Source: Actinoplanes regularis
GTDB taxonomy: Bacteria; Actinomycetota; Actinomycetes; Mycobacteriales; Micromonosporaceae
Length of the DNA: 64,000 nt
Direction of reading: 5' to 3'
NCBI RefSeq assembly: GCF_900188005.1
Contig: NZ_FZNR01000020.1
Span: 83,072-147,071 of the forward strand
The stretch's first letter is position 1; each line of letters begins with the position of its first letter. This document shows positions 1 through 8,365 of the stretch, piece after piece. Both the position numbers and the translations under genes were made by a program. Under the pieces are notes generated by a model, which saw only the letters and a program-made list of their open reading frames with translations, was not told the origin of the DNA and searched no databases.

Positions 1-2
1 AT

Positions 3-761
3 CCCCTCTCCGAGGACGTGGTTCTCTGCATTCGTAACGGCGGAGCGGGTGTGCACCTGCGTACCTCCGCGGGTTACGCCTTTCTGGAGGACGGCGCCGG
101 CGAGTTGGTCGTCCACCCGGCGCACCGCCGTCAGGGCCACGGCACCGCGCTGCTCGGCGCGATCGGCCCCACCGAGTTACGAATCTGGGCGCACGGGGAC
201 GACCCGGGTGCCCGCGCGTTCGCCGAGCACAACGGTTTCACCCGGGACCGGGTGCTCTGGCAGATGCGTCGCTCCCTGCTCGATCCGCTGCCGGACGTAC
301 CGCTGCCGGCCGGCGTGACGATCCGCGGCTTCCGTCCCGGCTTCGACGAGCAGGGCTGGGTCGAGGTGAACGCGAAGGCTTTCGCCCAGCATCCGGAGCA
401 GGGTCGCTGGACCCTCGACGACCTGCTGGTGCGCGAGGCCGAGCCGTGGTTCGACCCGGCCGGCTTCCTGCTCGCCGTCGACATCGCGGACAGTCTGCTC
501 GGTTTCCACTGGACCAAGGTGCATCCGCCGGCCGGGCTGGACCCGGCGCTCGGCGAGATCTACGTGCTCGGGGTGGAGCCGTCCGGGCATCAGCGCGGCC
601 TGGGTGCCGCGCTCAGCGTGGCCGGGCTGCGGCATCTGGCGGCCGCCGGGCTTGAGTGGGCCAGTCTCTACGTCGACGAGTCGAACGAGGCTGCCGTGAA
701 GCTGTACCGGCGGCTCGGTTTCGAGGTCCACAGCGCCGACATCAACTATCACCGCGGGTGA
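3..761 (+). CDS. mshD: Mycothiol synthase MshD (5' end outside window)
   Basis: MshD acetylates Cys-GlcN-Ins with acetyl-CoA, the last step of mycothiol synthesis, in the cytoplasm. Two GNAT domains are visible. The first has an acetyl-CoA loop of the form VVHPAHRRQGHGTALL; the second has VEPSGHQRGLGAAL followed by YVDESNEAAVKLYRRLGF, a typical MshD ending. The frame is open from the first bases of the window (residues PLSED before the first GTG) and the family is usually about 290-300 aa, so roughly 40-50 N-terminal residues lie upstream. mshD next to phosphate-uptake genes is a known actinobacterial arrangement (mshD-phoT in M. tuberculosis). Confidence 0.93.
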   Translation, partial: PLSEDVVLCIRNGGAGVHLRTSAGYAFLEDGAGELVVHPAHRRQGHGTALLGAIGPTELRIWAHGDDPGARAFAEHNGFTRDRVLWQMRRSLLDPLPDVPLPAGVTIRGFRPGFDEQGWVEVNAKAFAQHPEQGRWTLDDLLVREAEPWFDPAGFLLAVDIADSLLGFHWTKVHPPAGLDPALGEIYVLGVEPSGHQRGLGAALSVAGLRHLAAAGLEWASLYVDESNEAAVKLYRRLGFEVHSADINYHRG

Positions 762-941
762 TCCTCGCCGGAGCGTGAACCACACCGCGACACCCACCGC
801 CCGTCCTCGTCTCGCGAGGGCGGGCGGCACTCGTTGTGCCCATAGATCGCGATGCATTACGCGCAGTCGCCGGGAGGTAACCCTCTCGATGCCGTTGGTA
901 ACGCCTCGGACAAGGCTCGGTCTCGCTGCGGTCACGAGAAA
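762..941. other. Non-coding left part of the mshD-pstS gap
   Basis: The 380-bp gap between mshD and pstS carries no convincing gene. This left part shows nothing I can name; the regulatory-looking sequence (a palindrome and phased repeats) is in the right half and is listed separately. Confidence 0.6.
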
Positions 942-964
942 CCCGATATATCAGATATGTCGGG
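942..964. promoter_or_regulatory. 23-bp imperfect palindrome upstream of pstS
   Basis: Arms CCCGATATATC (942-952) and GATATGTCGGG (954-964) are reverse complements except for one position, around a single central A. It is AT-rich in an otherwise GC-rich gap and lies 14 bp before the first PHO-like repeat. It could be an operator, or a promoter region that happens to be symmetric. No U-tract follows, so a terminator for mshD is less likely. Confidence 0.5.
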
Positions 965-977
965 TAGTGAGCGCGCA

Positions 978-1076
978 GTTCACTTAACGGACAACTGACC
1001 CTCAGGGGAAGGACACTTCCAAGGATCTATGTGTTCACCCCCAGTTCATCCATGCCCGGCTCGGCGGTCACCTATC
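978..1076 (+). promoter_or_regulatory. PHO-box-like array with 11-bp phasing upstream of pstS
   Basis: GTTCACC-type units occur at 978 (GTTCACTTAAC), 1033 (GTTCACCCCCA), 1044 (GTTCATCCATG) and 1066 (GGTCACCTATC), all in one 11-bp register, with weaker GGACA units at 989 and 1011. Direct 11-bp repeats of this kind are the known PhoP-binding architecture in Streptomyces. The two adjacent units at 1033-1054 are the best match. Position about 90-110 bp upstream of the pstS start fits PhoP activation under phosphate starvation. The function is inferred from motif and position. Confidence 0.75.
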
Positions 1077-1141
1077 GCTCTTAGCTTTCTCCTCGAGCCG
1101 GTGAGCGACCGGCTGCACTGAACCCGAAGGGGACAACAACC

Positions 1142-2242
1142 GTGAAGTTCCAGCGGTCCGGTCTTGTTGCCGGCATTGCTTTGACTGCGACGATCGCGCT
1201 CACCGCGTGCGGCTCGGACAACGACAAGGGCACGGACACGGTCGGTGCCCAGGCCCCGTCCGCCGGCTCCTGCGTTGGTGGCACCATCTCGGCTCAGGGC
1301 TCCAGCGCTCAGAAGAACGCGATGGACGAGTGGATCAAGGCGTACACCGCCTCCTGTGCCGACGCGAAGATCGACTACAACCCGAACGGCTCCGGCGCCG
1401 GCATCAAGGCCTTCACCTCCGGCCTGGCCGACTTCGCCGGCTCCGACTCCGCTCTCAAGGACGACGAGCAGAAGACCGCCGACACCAAGTGCGGCTCGCC
1501 GGCGCTCAACCTCCCGATGGTCGTCGGCCCGATCGCCGTGGTCTACAACGTTCAGGGCGCCGATGGCCTGCAGTTCTCGGCCTCCACCCTGGCGAAGATC
1601 TTCTCCGGCAAGATCACCAAGTGGAACGACCCGGCCATCGCCGCGGAGAACTCGGGCGCCAAGCTCCCGACCGCCACCATCGAGGCGGTGCACCGCGCCG
1701 ACGAGTCCGGCACCACGGACAACTTCACCAAGTACCTGAGCAAGGCCGCCGAGGCGGACTGGACCTACGACCACGCCAAGGCGTGGGCGGCTCCGGGCGG
1801 TACCGGCGCGAGCAAGTCGGACGGTGTCGCGGCCAAGGTCAAGGGCACCCCGAACACCATCTCGTACGTCGAGCTCTCCTTCGCGGAGAACAGCAGCCTG
1901 CAGACCGCCAAGATCAAGAATGGTGCCGGCGAGTTCACCGAGCTGACCGGTGAGGCCGCGGGCAAGACCATCGAGGGCGCGACGGTCAAGGGCACCGGCA
2001 ACGACCTGAAGCTGGACATCGACTACAACACCAAGCAGGCCGGCGCCTACCCGATCGTCCTGGCGACCTACGAGATCGTCTGCACCAAGTACGCGGACGC
2101 CGCCAAGGGCAAGGCCATCCAGGGCTTCCTGAAGTACACCGCCAGCGCCGAGGGGCAGGCCGCGCTCGGCAAGCTGGGCTACGCCCCGCTGCCGGAGGCG
2201 GTTCGCGCCAAGGTCGCGACCTCGGTCGACGCTCTCTCCTGA
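1142..2242 (+). CDS. pstS: Phosphate ABC transporter substrate-binding lipoprotein PstS
   Basis: PstS binds inorganic phosphate outside the membrane and hands it to PstCA. The GTG start follows an AAGGGG ribosome site. The N-terminus is a lipoprotein signal with lipobox LTAC at residues 20-23, so Cys23 is the predicted lipidation site. Family signatures include SAQGSSAQKNAMDEW, YNPNGSGAGIKAF and VHRADESGTTDNF, which line the phosphate pocket. Length (366 aa) is normal. It is the first gene of a pstSCAB operon, and the PHO-like repeats upstream predict phosphate control. Confidence 0.97.
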   Translation: MKFQRSGLVAGIALTATIALTACGSDNDKGTDTVGAQAPSAGSCVGGTISAQGSSAQKNAMDEWIKAYTASCADAKIDYNPNGSGAGIKAFTSGLADFAGSDSALKDDEQKTADTKCGSPALNLPMVVGPIAVVYNVQGADGLQFSASTLAKIFSGKITKWNDPAIAAENSGAKLPTATIEAVHRADESGTTDNFTKYLSKAAEADWTYDHAKAWAAPGGTGASKSDGVAAKVKGTPNTISYVELSFAENSSLQTAKIKNGAGEFTELTGEAAGKTIEGATVKGTGNDLKLDIDYNTKQAGAYPIVLATYEIVCTKYADAAKGKAIQGFLKYTASAEGQAALGKLGYAPLPEAVRAKVATSVDALS

Positions 2243-2284
2243 GCCCGGTTCGTTAATCCCTCCGAGACGACAGCGAGCGCGTAG

Positions 2285-3355
2285 ATGGGTGACTACCCCT
2301 TCCGCTCGGAGAACGCCACCGCCGGTGACCTGGGTGTGACCTCCCGTCACGCTCAGGGCGCCGGCTATGGCGTACCCCCGAGCCGTTACGAAGAGCCCCC
2401 GATCGGCGGTGGCGGCGCCCTGCCGAAGAAGTCGCGGTTTTCGATGGAGACCGGCTTCCGCGGTGTCTCCACGGCCGCCGGCACCATGGTCCTGGTCATC
2501 ATCGTCGCGATCGCCATCTTCTTGATCTCGCAGGCGATTCCGGCGATCAAGGCTGACAGCGAAAACTTCCTGACGTACAACCGTTGGAGCCCCAACGAGG
2601 CGGTCCCGGCCTTCGGTATCGCCGTCCTTGCGCTCGGCACCCTGCTGTCGTCGATCATCGCGCTTCTCGTCGCGGTGCCGATCGCGCTGGCCATCGCCCT
2701 GTTCCTGACGCACTACGCCCCGCGTCGGCTGGCCACCCCGCTCGGCTTCGTGATCGACCTGCTGGCCGCGGTGCCCAGCGTGGTGTTCGGTCTCTGGGGC
2801 CGCGATCTCCTCCAGGAGCCGGTCCGGGACTTCTCGGTCTGGCTGAACCACTACTTCGGCTGGCTGCCGATCTTCGGCGGCGAGGGCCCGTTCGGGCAGT
2901 CGATCATGCTCGGTGGCCTGGTCCTCTCGATCATGGTGCTGCCGATCGTCACCTCGCTCTCCCGTGAGGTCTTCCAGCAGACCCCGGGGATGAACGAGGA
3001 GGCCGCGCTGGCCCTCGGCGCGACCAAGTGGGAGATGATCCGGGTCGCGGTGCTGCCGTACGGCAAGCCCGGTGTGATCGCCGCGGTGATGCTCGGCCTC
3101 GGTCGCGCGCTCGGCGAGACCATCGCGTTGGCGCTGACTCTCGGCATCACCTGGGAGATCTCGTTCAACCTGATCCAGACCGGCGGTAACTCCATCGCCG
3201 CGAACATCGCCAACTCCTTCAACGAGGCGAACGACACCGGCCGTGGCGCGCTGATCGCCTCCGGTCTGGTGCTGTTCGCGATCACGCTGATCGTCAACAT
3301 GACGGCGCGGGCGATCATCTACCGTCGTCGCGAGTTCCGGGACAGTGCCGCATGA
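2285..3355 (+). CDS. pstC: Phosphate ABC transporter permease PstC
   Basis: PstC is one of two membrane subunits forming the phosphate channel. About 55 cytoplasmic residues precede the first membrane helix (around residues 60-85), a longer hydrophilic tail than in E. coli. The ATPase-contact EAA loop is visible as MNEEAALALGATKWEMIRVAVLPYG. About six membrane segments can be traced. The start at 2285 is the first ATG in frame; its ribosome site is weak, so the exact N-terminus is less certain than the rest. It lies 42 bp after pstS and before pstA. Confidence 0.95.
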   Translation: MGDYPFRSENATAGDLGVTSRHAQGAGYGVPPSRYEEPPIGGGGALPKKSRFSMETGFRGVSTAAGTMVLVIIVAIAIFLISQAIPAIKADSENFLTYNRWSPNEAVPAFGIAVLALGTLLSSIIALLVAVPIALAIALFLTHYAPRRLATPLGFVIDLLAAVPSVVFGLWGRDLLQEPVRDFSVWLNHYFGWLPIFGGEGPFGQSIMLGGLVLSIMVLPIVTSLSREVFQQTPGMNEEAALALGATKWEMIRVAVLPYGKPGVIAAVMLGLGRALGETIALALTLGITWEISFNLIQTGGNSIAANIANSFNEANDTGRGALIASGLVLFAITLIVNMTARAIIYRRREFRDSAA

Positions 3356-3375
3356 GCGAGCTTGCGAGTGAATCA
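3354..3375. repeat. Short GAGCGAGCTTGCGAGTGAAT-type repeat at the pstC 3' end
   Basis: The TGA stop of pstC is fused to an element beginning GAGCGAGCTTGCGAG and ending GTGAATCA. Shorter relatives rich in CTCGCT(T/C)CGCTCG occur near 5290 and 25970, also at gene ends. From memory, similar short repeats are scattered at gene boundaries in Micromonosporaceae genomes. I cannot count copies here, so the repeat status is an inference. Confidence 0.4.
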
Positions 3376-3398
3376 GTCAGCTCACCGGAGGTGGCGGC

Positions 3399-4484
3399 AT
3401 GAGTGTTCTGGATCGTGAGATGCCGGGAGTGGCGATGACCCCGGACAACATCCGCCGTCGCAACCTCCCACTGGGGACCAACCTGCTAATCGTGGTGGCC
3501 GCGCTCGTGGTGTCGGCCGTCGTGGTGCTCGGTGCCGGCATCGGCAACTGGCTGCTGGTCGTCGTGCTGGCCAGCGTCATCTACCTGGTCGGCCTCAACG
3601 TCGTGGCCTCCCGTGTGGAGGGCAAGCGGGCCGCCCGCAACCGGATGTGGCAGACGCTCATCTACGCCGCCTGCGTGCTGGCGGTCCTCCCGCTCGCCTC
3701 GGTGGTCTGGACCCTGATCTCCAAAGGCGCGAGCCGGCTCGACGGCGACTTCTTCGGTTCGTCGATGGCCAACATCGGCGCCCGGGACCCGAACGGTGGC
3801 GCCTACCACGCCATCATCGGCACCCTGGAGCAGGTCGGCATCGCCGCCCTGATCGCCGTGCCGCTCGGCGTGCTCGGCGCGGTCTACCTGGTGGAGTACG
3901 GCCGGGGCAGGTTCGCGAACACGGTCCGCTTCTTCGTCGACGTGATGACCGGTATCCCGTCGATCGTGGCCGGCCTCTTCATCCTCTCCTTCTGGGTGCT
4001 GGTCGTCAGCAAGTGGTTCAACGACGGCAACCCGGAGTACTCCGGGTTCGCGGCGTCGCTGGCGCTCAGCGTGCTGATGCTGCCGACCATCGTGCGCTCC
4101 ACCGAGGAGATGCTGCGCCTGGTGCCGGGCCCGCTGCGGGAGGGCTCGTACGCGCTCGGCGTTCCGCAGTGGAAGACGATCCTCAAGGTCGTGCTGCCGA
4201 CCGCGGCACCCGGCATCGTCACCGGTGTCATGCTCGCCATCGCCCGCGCGGCCGGCGAGACGGCCCCGGTGCTGCTGGTCGCGGGGGGCCTCGCGCGGAT
4301 CAACTTCGACCCGTTCAGCGGCGGGCAGGCCTCGCTGGCGCTCTACGTCTACCAGCAGGCCGGTGACGCCTCGAAGTACGCGCCGGCCCGCGCTTGGACG
4401 GCCGCGCTCACCCTGGTGGCGCTGGTCCTGATCCTGACCATCGCGGCCAAGCTGCTCGCCCGTCGCAACAAGTTGACCCGGTAA
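3399..4484 (+). CDS. pstA: Phosphate ABC transporter permease PstA
   Basis: Second membrane subunit of the Pst transporter. A GGAGG ribosome site lies 7 bp before the ATG. The N-terminal 70 residues hold two hydrophobic stretches before the core permease, giving a 361-aa protein somewhat longer than the E. coli form. The EAA loop reads REGSYALGVPQWKTILKVVLP, and AGETAPVLL in the following helix is typical of PstA. It follows pstC by 43 bp and pstB begins 13 bp after it. Confidence 0.96.
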   Translation: MSVLDREMPGVAMTPDNIRRRNLPLGTNLLIVVAALVVSAVVVLGAGIGNWLLVVVLASVIYLVGLNVVASRVEGKRAARNRMWQTLIYAACVLAVLPLASVVWTLISKGASRLDGDFFGSSMANIGARDPNGGAYHAIIGTLEQVGIAALIAVPLGVLGAVYLVEYGRGRFANTVRFFVDVMTGIPSIVAGLFILSFWVLVVSKWFNDGNPEYSGFAASLALSVLMLPTIVRSTEEMLRLVPGPLREGSYALGVPQWKTILKVVLPTAAPGIVTGVMLAIARAAGETAPVLLVAGGLARINFDPFSGGQASLALYVYQQAGDASKYAPARAWTAALTLVALVLILTIAAKLLARRNKLTR

Positions 4485-4497
4485 AGAAGGTTCTCCC

Positions 4498-5274
4498 ATG
4501 GCCAAGCGCATCGAGGCGAGCAACGTCTCCTCCTACTACGGCTCCTTCAAGGCGATCGACAACGTCTCGATGACCGTCGAGCCGAAGACGATCACCGCCC
4601 TGATCGGCCCCTCCGGGTGCGGCAAGTCGACCTTCCTCCGGTCGATCAACCGCATGCACGAGGTCCTGCCGAACGCCCGGATCGAGGGCCGGCTCACCAT
4701 CGACGACCAGAACATCTACGACGCGGACGTGGACATCACCGCCGTGCGTCGCATGATCGGCATGGTCTTCCAGCGGCCCAACCCGTTCCCGACCATGTCG
4801 ATCTACGAGAACGCGGTCGCGGGTCTCAAGCTCAACGGCGTCAAGAAGAGGTCCGTCCTGGACGACGCCGCCGAGAAGTCGCTGCGCTCCGCGAACCTCT
4901 GGGACGAGGTCAAGGACCGGCTGGACCGGCCGGGCGCCGGCCTCTCCGGCGGTCAGCAGCAGCGTCTCTGCATCGCTCGCACCATCGCGGTCGAGCCGCA
5001 GGTCGTGCTGATGGACGAGCCGTGTTCCGCGCTCGACCCGATCTCGACGCTGGCGATCGAGGACCTGATGTTCAAGCTGAAGGACAGCTTCACGATCATC
5101 ATCGTCACGCACAACATGCAGCAGGCCGCCCGGGTCAGCGACAAGACCGGCTTCTTCTCGATCGACAAGACCGGCGACCCCGGTCGCCTGATCGAGTACG
5201 ACTACACGCAGAAGATCTTCAGCAACCCGTCCCAGAAGAAGACCGAGGACTACATCACCGGCCGCTTCGGTTAG
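4498..5274 (+). CDS. pstB: Phosphate ABC transporter ATP-binding protein PstB
   Basis: PstB is the cytoplasmic ATPase that powers phosphate import. Walker A is GPSGCGKST (residues 37-45), the ABC signature LSGGQQQRLCIARTIA, and Walker B VVLMDEPCSALDP, with the switch His in THNMQQAARV. Length 258 aa is standard. It is the last gene of the operon; no phoU follows, and a large hairpin separates it from the convergent NUDIX gene. Confidence 0.97.
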   Translation: MAKRIEASNVSSYYGSFKAIDNVSMTVEPKTITALIGPSGCGKSTFLRSINRMHEVLPNARIEGRLTIDDQNIYDADVDITAVRRMIGMVFQRPNPFPTMSIYENAVAGLKLNGVKKRSVLDDAAEKSLRSANLWDEVKDRLDRPGAGLSGGQQQRLCIARTIAVEPQVVLMDEPCSALDPISTLAIEDLMFKLKDSFTIIIVTHNMQQAARVSDKTGFFSIDKTGDPGRLIEYDYTQKIFSNPSQKKTEDYITGRFG

Positions 5275-5308
5275 GGCTGAGCTAGCTGGCCTCGCTCCGC
5301 TCGGCGGG

Positions 5309-5402
5309 CATTTCGCCCCTTGGGGTCGTTGTCGAGAGCACCGAAAAACGACTGCGCTTCGCTGGTTGTTTTTCGGCGCTCTCGACAACGACGGGCGAAA
5401 TG
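5309..5402. terminator. Large inverted repeat between pstB and the NUDIX gene
   Basis: Three blocks pair in order: CATTTCGCCC (5309-5318) with GGGCGAAATG (5393-5402), GTCGTTGTCGAGAGC (5325-5339) with GCTCTCGACAACGAC (5378-5392), and CCGAAAAAC (5341-5349) with GTTTTTCGG (5368-5376). That is 34 paired bases enclosing an 18-nt loop. It lies between convergent genes, so a bidirectional terminator is the simplest role. Its size and block structure also resemble a non-coding repeat element or small mobile remnant. Confidence 0.75.
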
Positions 5403-5416
5403 CGTGCTGGTTGAGG

Positions 5417-6199
5417 CTAAAGCGACAGCGTGGCTGTGCCGTCGGGTTGTACCTCGATGCGGGGGGTTACCGGGGTGGCGGCGTCGCGGTGCGCCGAGGC
5501 GGCGACGACTTCGGGAATGGTGCGGCTGGCCGCGATCTGGTTCAGGGTGTGCCGGGTCGGGGGGAGCATCGGCAGCTCCGCAACGTCCGCGGGGTCGATC
5601 CATGCGGTGCGGTCGGCCTCGCCGGAGACGTCGCGGGCGGACTGCGCCTCGGGCAGCAGCGCGACGAAGAACCAGGTGTCGAACCGTTTCGGCTCGAACT
5701 CCGGGGTGATCCAGCGGGCCCACGGCAGCAGCAGGTCGTCACGCAGCCGCAGCCCTCGCCGGGCCAGCAGCTCGGCCATGGTCAGCTCCCGGCGCAGCAC
5801 CGCGGCCCGGTCCGACTCCCAGGTCGGGTCGTCCGCGTCGGCGACCGTCCGGTCCGGCTCCGCGGTCGGGCCGGCCAGCACCACCCCGGCCTCCTCGAAC
5901 AGCTCCCGGGCGGCCGCGCCGACCACGGCCCGCGCCTGTTCCTCGGGCACGCCCAGCCGGTCCGCCCAGTCGTCGCGCAGCGTCTCCGGCTGGTCCGACG
6001 GGTCGACGGTGCCGCCGGGGAAGGCGTACACCCCGCCGAAGGCCATCGTGGTCATCCGCCGCAGCACGTACGCCTGGAAGGTCGCGCCGGACGGTCTCAG
6101 CAGGACCACCGTCGCGGCCGGGCGGGCCGGGGCGGGCGGACCGGAGAATTCCCGGGCCCTTTTCATCATCGCGGGCGGAAGCGGCATCGGCTCGGTCAC
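5417..6199 (-). CDS. NUDIX hydrolase with long insert (NUDT19/RU2-like)
   Basis: NUDIX enzymes cleave nucleoside-diphosphate-linked compounds using Mg2+ held by the NUDIX box. Here FPGGTVD (residues 60-66) and AARELFEEAGVVL (96-108) form the two halves of the box, but about 20 extra residues separate the glycine from the RExxEE part. This long insertion is known for the NUDT19/RU2 group, whose animal members act on acyl-CoAs. The substrate here is unknown. It has 260 residues, reads convergently to pstB, and its start lies about 90 bp from the divergent oxidoreductase gene. Confidence 0.85.
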   Translation of the reverse strand: MTEPMPLPPAMMKRAREFSGPPAPARPAATVVLLRPSGATFQAYVLRRMTTMAFGGVYAFPGGTVDPSDQPETLRDDWADRLGVPEEQARAVVGAAARELFEEAGVVLAGPTAEPDRTVADADDPTWESDRAAVLRRELTMAELLARRGLRLRDDLLLPWARWITPEFEPKRFDTWFFVALLPEAQSARDVSGEADRTAWIDPADVAELPMLPPTRHTLNQIAASRTIPEVVAASAHRDAATPVTPRIEVQPDGTATLSL

Positions 6200-6288
6200 C
6201 GGTCGATCCTGTCACCACGACACGGGGTCTGTCCGGCAGGTCGCGGCGTGCTCTCCCGAACCGGGTCCGGGGCGCTAACGTACCGATC

Positions 6289-7266
6289 ATGACCGGACAG
6301 AACGTTCGCTGGGGCATCCTCGGGCTCGGCGGGATCGCCGCGACCTTCGCCGCCGACCTCCCCCTGGTGCCGGGCGCCGAGCTGGCCGCGGTCGCCTCAC
6401 GCGACCAGGCGACCGCCGACGCCTTCGCGGAACGGCACGGGTTCGCCCGGGCCCACGGTTCCTACCCCGCTCTCGCCGCCGACGACGAGGTGGATGTCGT
6501 CTACATCGCCACGCCGCACGCCTACCACCACGCCGGCGCCATGATGTGCGTCGAAGCCGGCAAGGCCGTGCTGGTCGAGAAGCCGATCACGCTGGATCTG
6601 GCGTCCGCGGCCCAGCTCGTCGAGGCCGCTCGCGACCGCGGGGTGTTCCTGATGGAGGCGATGTGGATGCGCTGCAACCCGGCCATCCGCAAGGCCGCCG
6701 AGCTGGTCGAGGAGGGTGCGATCGGCTGGGTGAGCTCGATCCACGCCGACTTCGGGCTGCAGGGCCCGTTCGCCGCCGAGCATCGGCTGCGAGCTCCCGA
6801 GCTGGGCGGCGGTGCGCTGCTCGACCTGGGCGTCTACCCGATCCACCTGGCTCACCTGATCATGGGAGTGCCGACCTCGGTGCAGGCGTGGGCGCACCTG
6901 ACCCCGGAGCGGGTGGACGAGCACACCGGCGTGCTGCTCGGCTGGCAGTCCGGCGCGGTCGGCGCGCTGACCTGCAGCATCAACGGTGCCAGCAAGAACG
7001 GCGCGTCGATCACCGGGACCGACGGCCGGATCGACATTCCGCCGACCTTCATGGTGCCGCGCTCGTTCACGCTGGAGCGGCCGAACCGGGCGCCGGAGAC
7101 GTTCGAGTTCGACTTCCCCGGCAGCGGTTACCAGTTCGAGGCCGCCGAGGTGCAGCGCTGCCTGGCCGCCGGCGAGCTGGAGAGCCCGTTGATCCCCCAC
7201 GACACCACGCTGGAAGTGATGAACCTTCTCGATTCCATCCGCGAACAGATCGGCGTCTTCTACTAG
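6289..7266 (+). CDS. Gfo/Idh/MocA family oxidoreductase
   Basis: A soluble NAD(P)-dependent dehydrogenase of the sugar/inositol type. The N-terminal Rossmann fold starts WGILGLGGIAATFA. The family EKP motif is present as LVEKPITLDL, followed by the substrate-binding beta-sheet domain containing GGGALLDLGVYPIHLA. Length 325 aa is typical of the dihydrodiol-dehydrogenase/D-xylose-dehydrogenase branch, but the substrate cannot be read from sequence. It stands alone, divergent from the NUDIX gene and convergent with pit. Confidence 0.88.
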   Translation: MTGQNVRWGILGLGGIAATFAADLPLVPGAELAAVASRDQATADAFAERHGFARAHGSYPALAADDEVDVVYIATPHAYHHAGAMMCVEAGKAVLVEKPITLDLASAAQLVEAARDRGVFLMEAMWMRCNPAIRKAAELVEEGAIGWVSSIHADFGLQGPFAAEHRLRAPELGGGALLDLGVYPIHLAHLIMGVPTSVQAWAHLTPERVDEHTGVLLGWQSGAVGALTCSINGASKNGASITGTDGRIDIPPTFMVPRSFTLERPNRAPETFEFDFPGSGYQFEAAEVQRCLAAGELESPLIPHDTTLEVMNLLDSIREQIGVFY

Positions 7267-7355
7267 CCGCCGGGTCCGCCGTCCTTCCGGTCCAACCCTT
7301 CGCCGGTACGACCGATGGAGCCCCGTGAGCGGGCCTCTCGGCCGCGTCCCCGGTC

Positions 7356-8363
7356 CTAGGCGAAGAGCGGGCCGACGATGTAGTGGAACAGACAGGCGAT
7401 CAACGCGGCGGCGGGGAACGTCGTGACCCACGCGATCAGGATGTTCCCGGCGACGTTCCAGCGGACCGCGCTGAGCCGTTTCGTGGCGCCGACGCCCATG
7501 ATCGCCGAGGTGATCGTGTGGGTGGTGGAGATCGGCGCGTGCAGCACGAAGGCGTTGAAGTAGAGCACCGAGCTGGCGACCGTCTCGGCCGCGAAGCCCT
7601 CGGCCGGGCCCAGGTCGATGATCTTCCGGCCCAGGGTGCGGATGATCCGCCAACCGCCGGTGTAGGTGCCGGCCGCCAGCATCGTCGCCGACGCCCAGAA
7701 GACCCATGGCGGAATGTAGGAGATGTCGTCCTGGTAGCCGCCGCTGTAGAGCGCCAGCACCACGATGCCCATCGTCTTCGCGGCGTCCTGGGTGCCGTGC
7801 CCGACCGCCATCGCCGCGGCCGAGACCGTCTGCGCGTACCGGAAACCGCGGTTCAGCTTGCCCGGGTTGCCGCGCCGGAACGTCCACATCAGCGCGACCA
7901 TCGCGAGGAAGCCGAGGACCAGCCCGACCACCGGTGAGGCCACCATCGGGATGACGACCTTCTGCACGATGTTGCCCCACTGCACGCTGCCCATGCCGGC
8001 GACCATGGTGGCGCCGACCAGCCCGCCGAACAGCGCGTGCGAAGAGCTCGACGGCAGGCCGAAGTACCAGGTGATCAGGTTCCAGGAGATGGCACCGAGC
8101 ACGCCGGCGAAGACGATGCCCAGGCTGGGAATGCCGATCGGCAGTTGGACCAGACCCTCACCGACGGTCTTGGCGACCTCCTTGCCCAGGTGGGCGCCGA
8201 CGAAGTTGCCGACGGCGGCCATCGCCAGGGCGGCCCGCGGGGTCAGTGCCCGGGTGCTGACGCTGGTCGCGATCGCGTTCGCCGCGTCGTGGAAGCCGTT
8301 GGTGTAGTCGAACACCATCGCGGCGATGATCACCGCCAGGACGGCGACGAGTTCCGGTGACAA
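7356..8363 (-). CDS. pit: PiT-family low-affinity phosphate transporter
   Basis: A membrane symporter for metal-phosphate or phosphate driven by cation gradients. Both halves of the internal PiT duplication show: GFHDAANAIATSVSTRALTP near the N-terminus and HGTQDAAKTMGIVVLAL in the second half, with HAPISTTHTITSAIMG near the end. Length 335 aa fits the short bacterial subgroup. It lies 2 bp behind the DUF47 gene on the same strand, a conserved pair in which the DUF47 protein modulates Pit. A high-affinity Pst operon a few kb away completes the phosphate block. Confidence 0.94.
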   Translation of the reverse strand: MSPELVAVLAVIIAAMVFDYTNGFHDAANAIATSVSTRALTPRAALAMAAVGNFVGAHLGKEVAKTVGEGLVQLPIGIPSLGIVFAGVLGAISWNLITWYFGLPSSSSHALFGGLVGATMVAGMGSVQWGNIVQKVVIPMVASPVVGLVLGFLAMVALMWTFRRGNPGKLNRGFRYAQTVSAAAMAVGHGTQDAAKTMGIVVLALYSGGYQDDISYIPPWVFWASATMLAAGTYTGGWRIIRTLGRKIIDLGPAEGFAAETVASSVLYFNAFVLHAPISTTHTITSAIMGVGATKRLSAVRWNVAGNILIAWVTTFPAAALIACLFHYIVGPLFA

Positions 8364-8365
8364 CC

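Noticed and set aside
1046..2851. A 601-codon - strand frame opposite pstS and pstC
   Set aside because: PstS and PstC are unmistakable on the + strand and the antisense has no domain.
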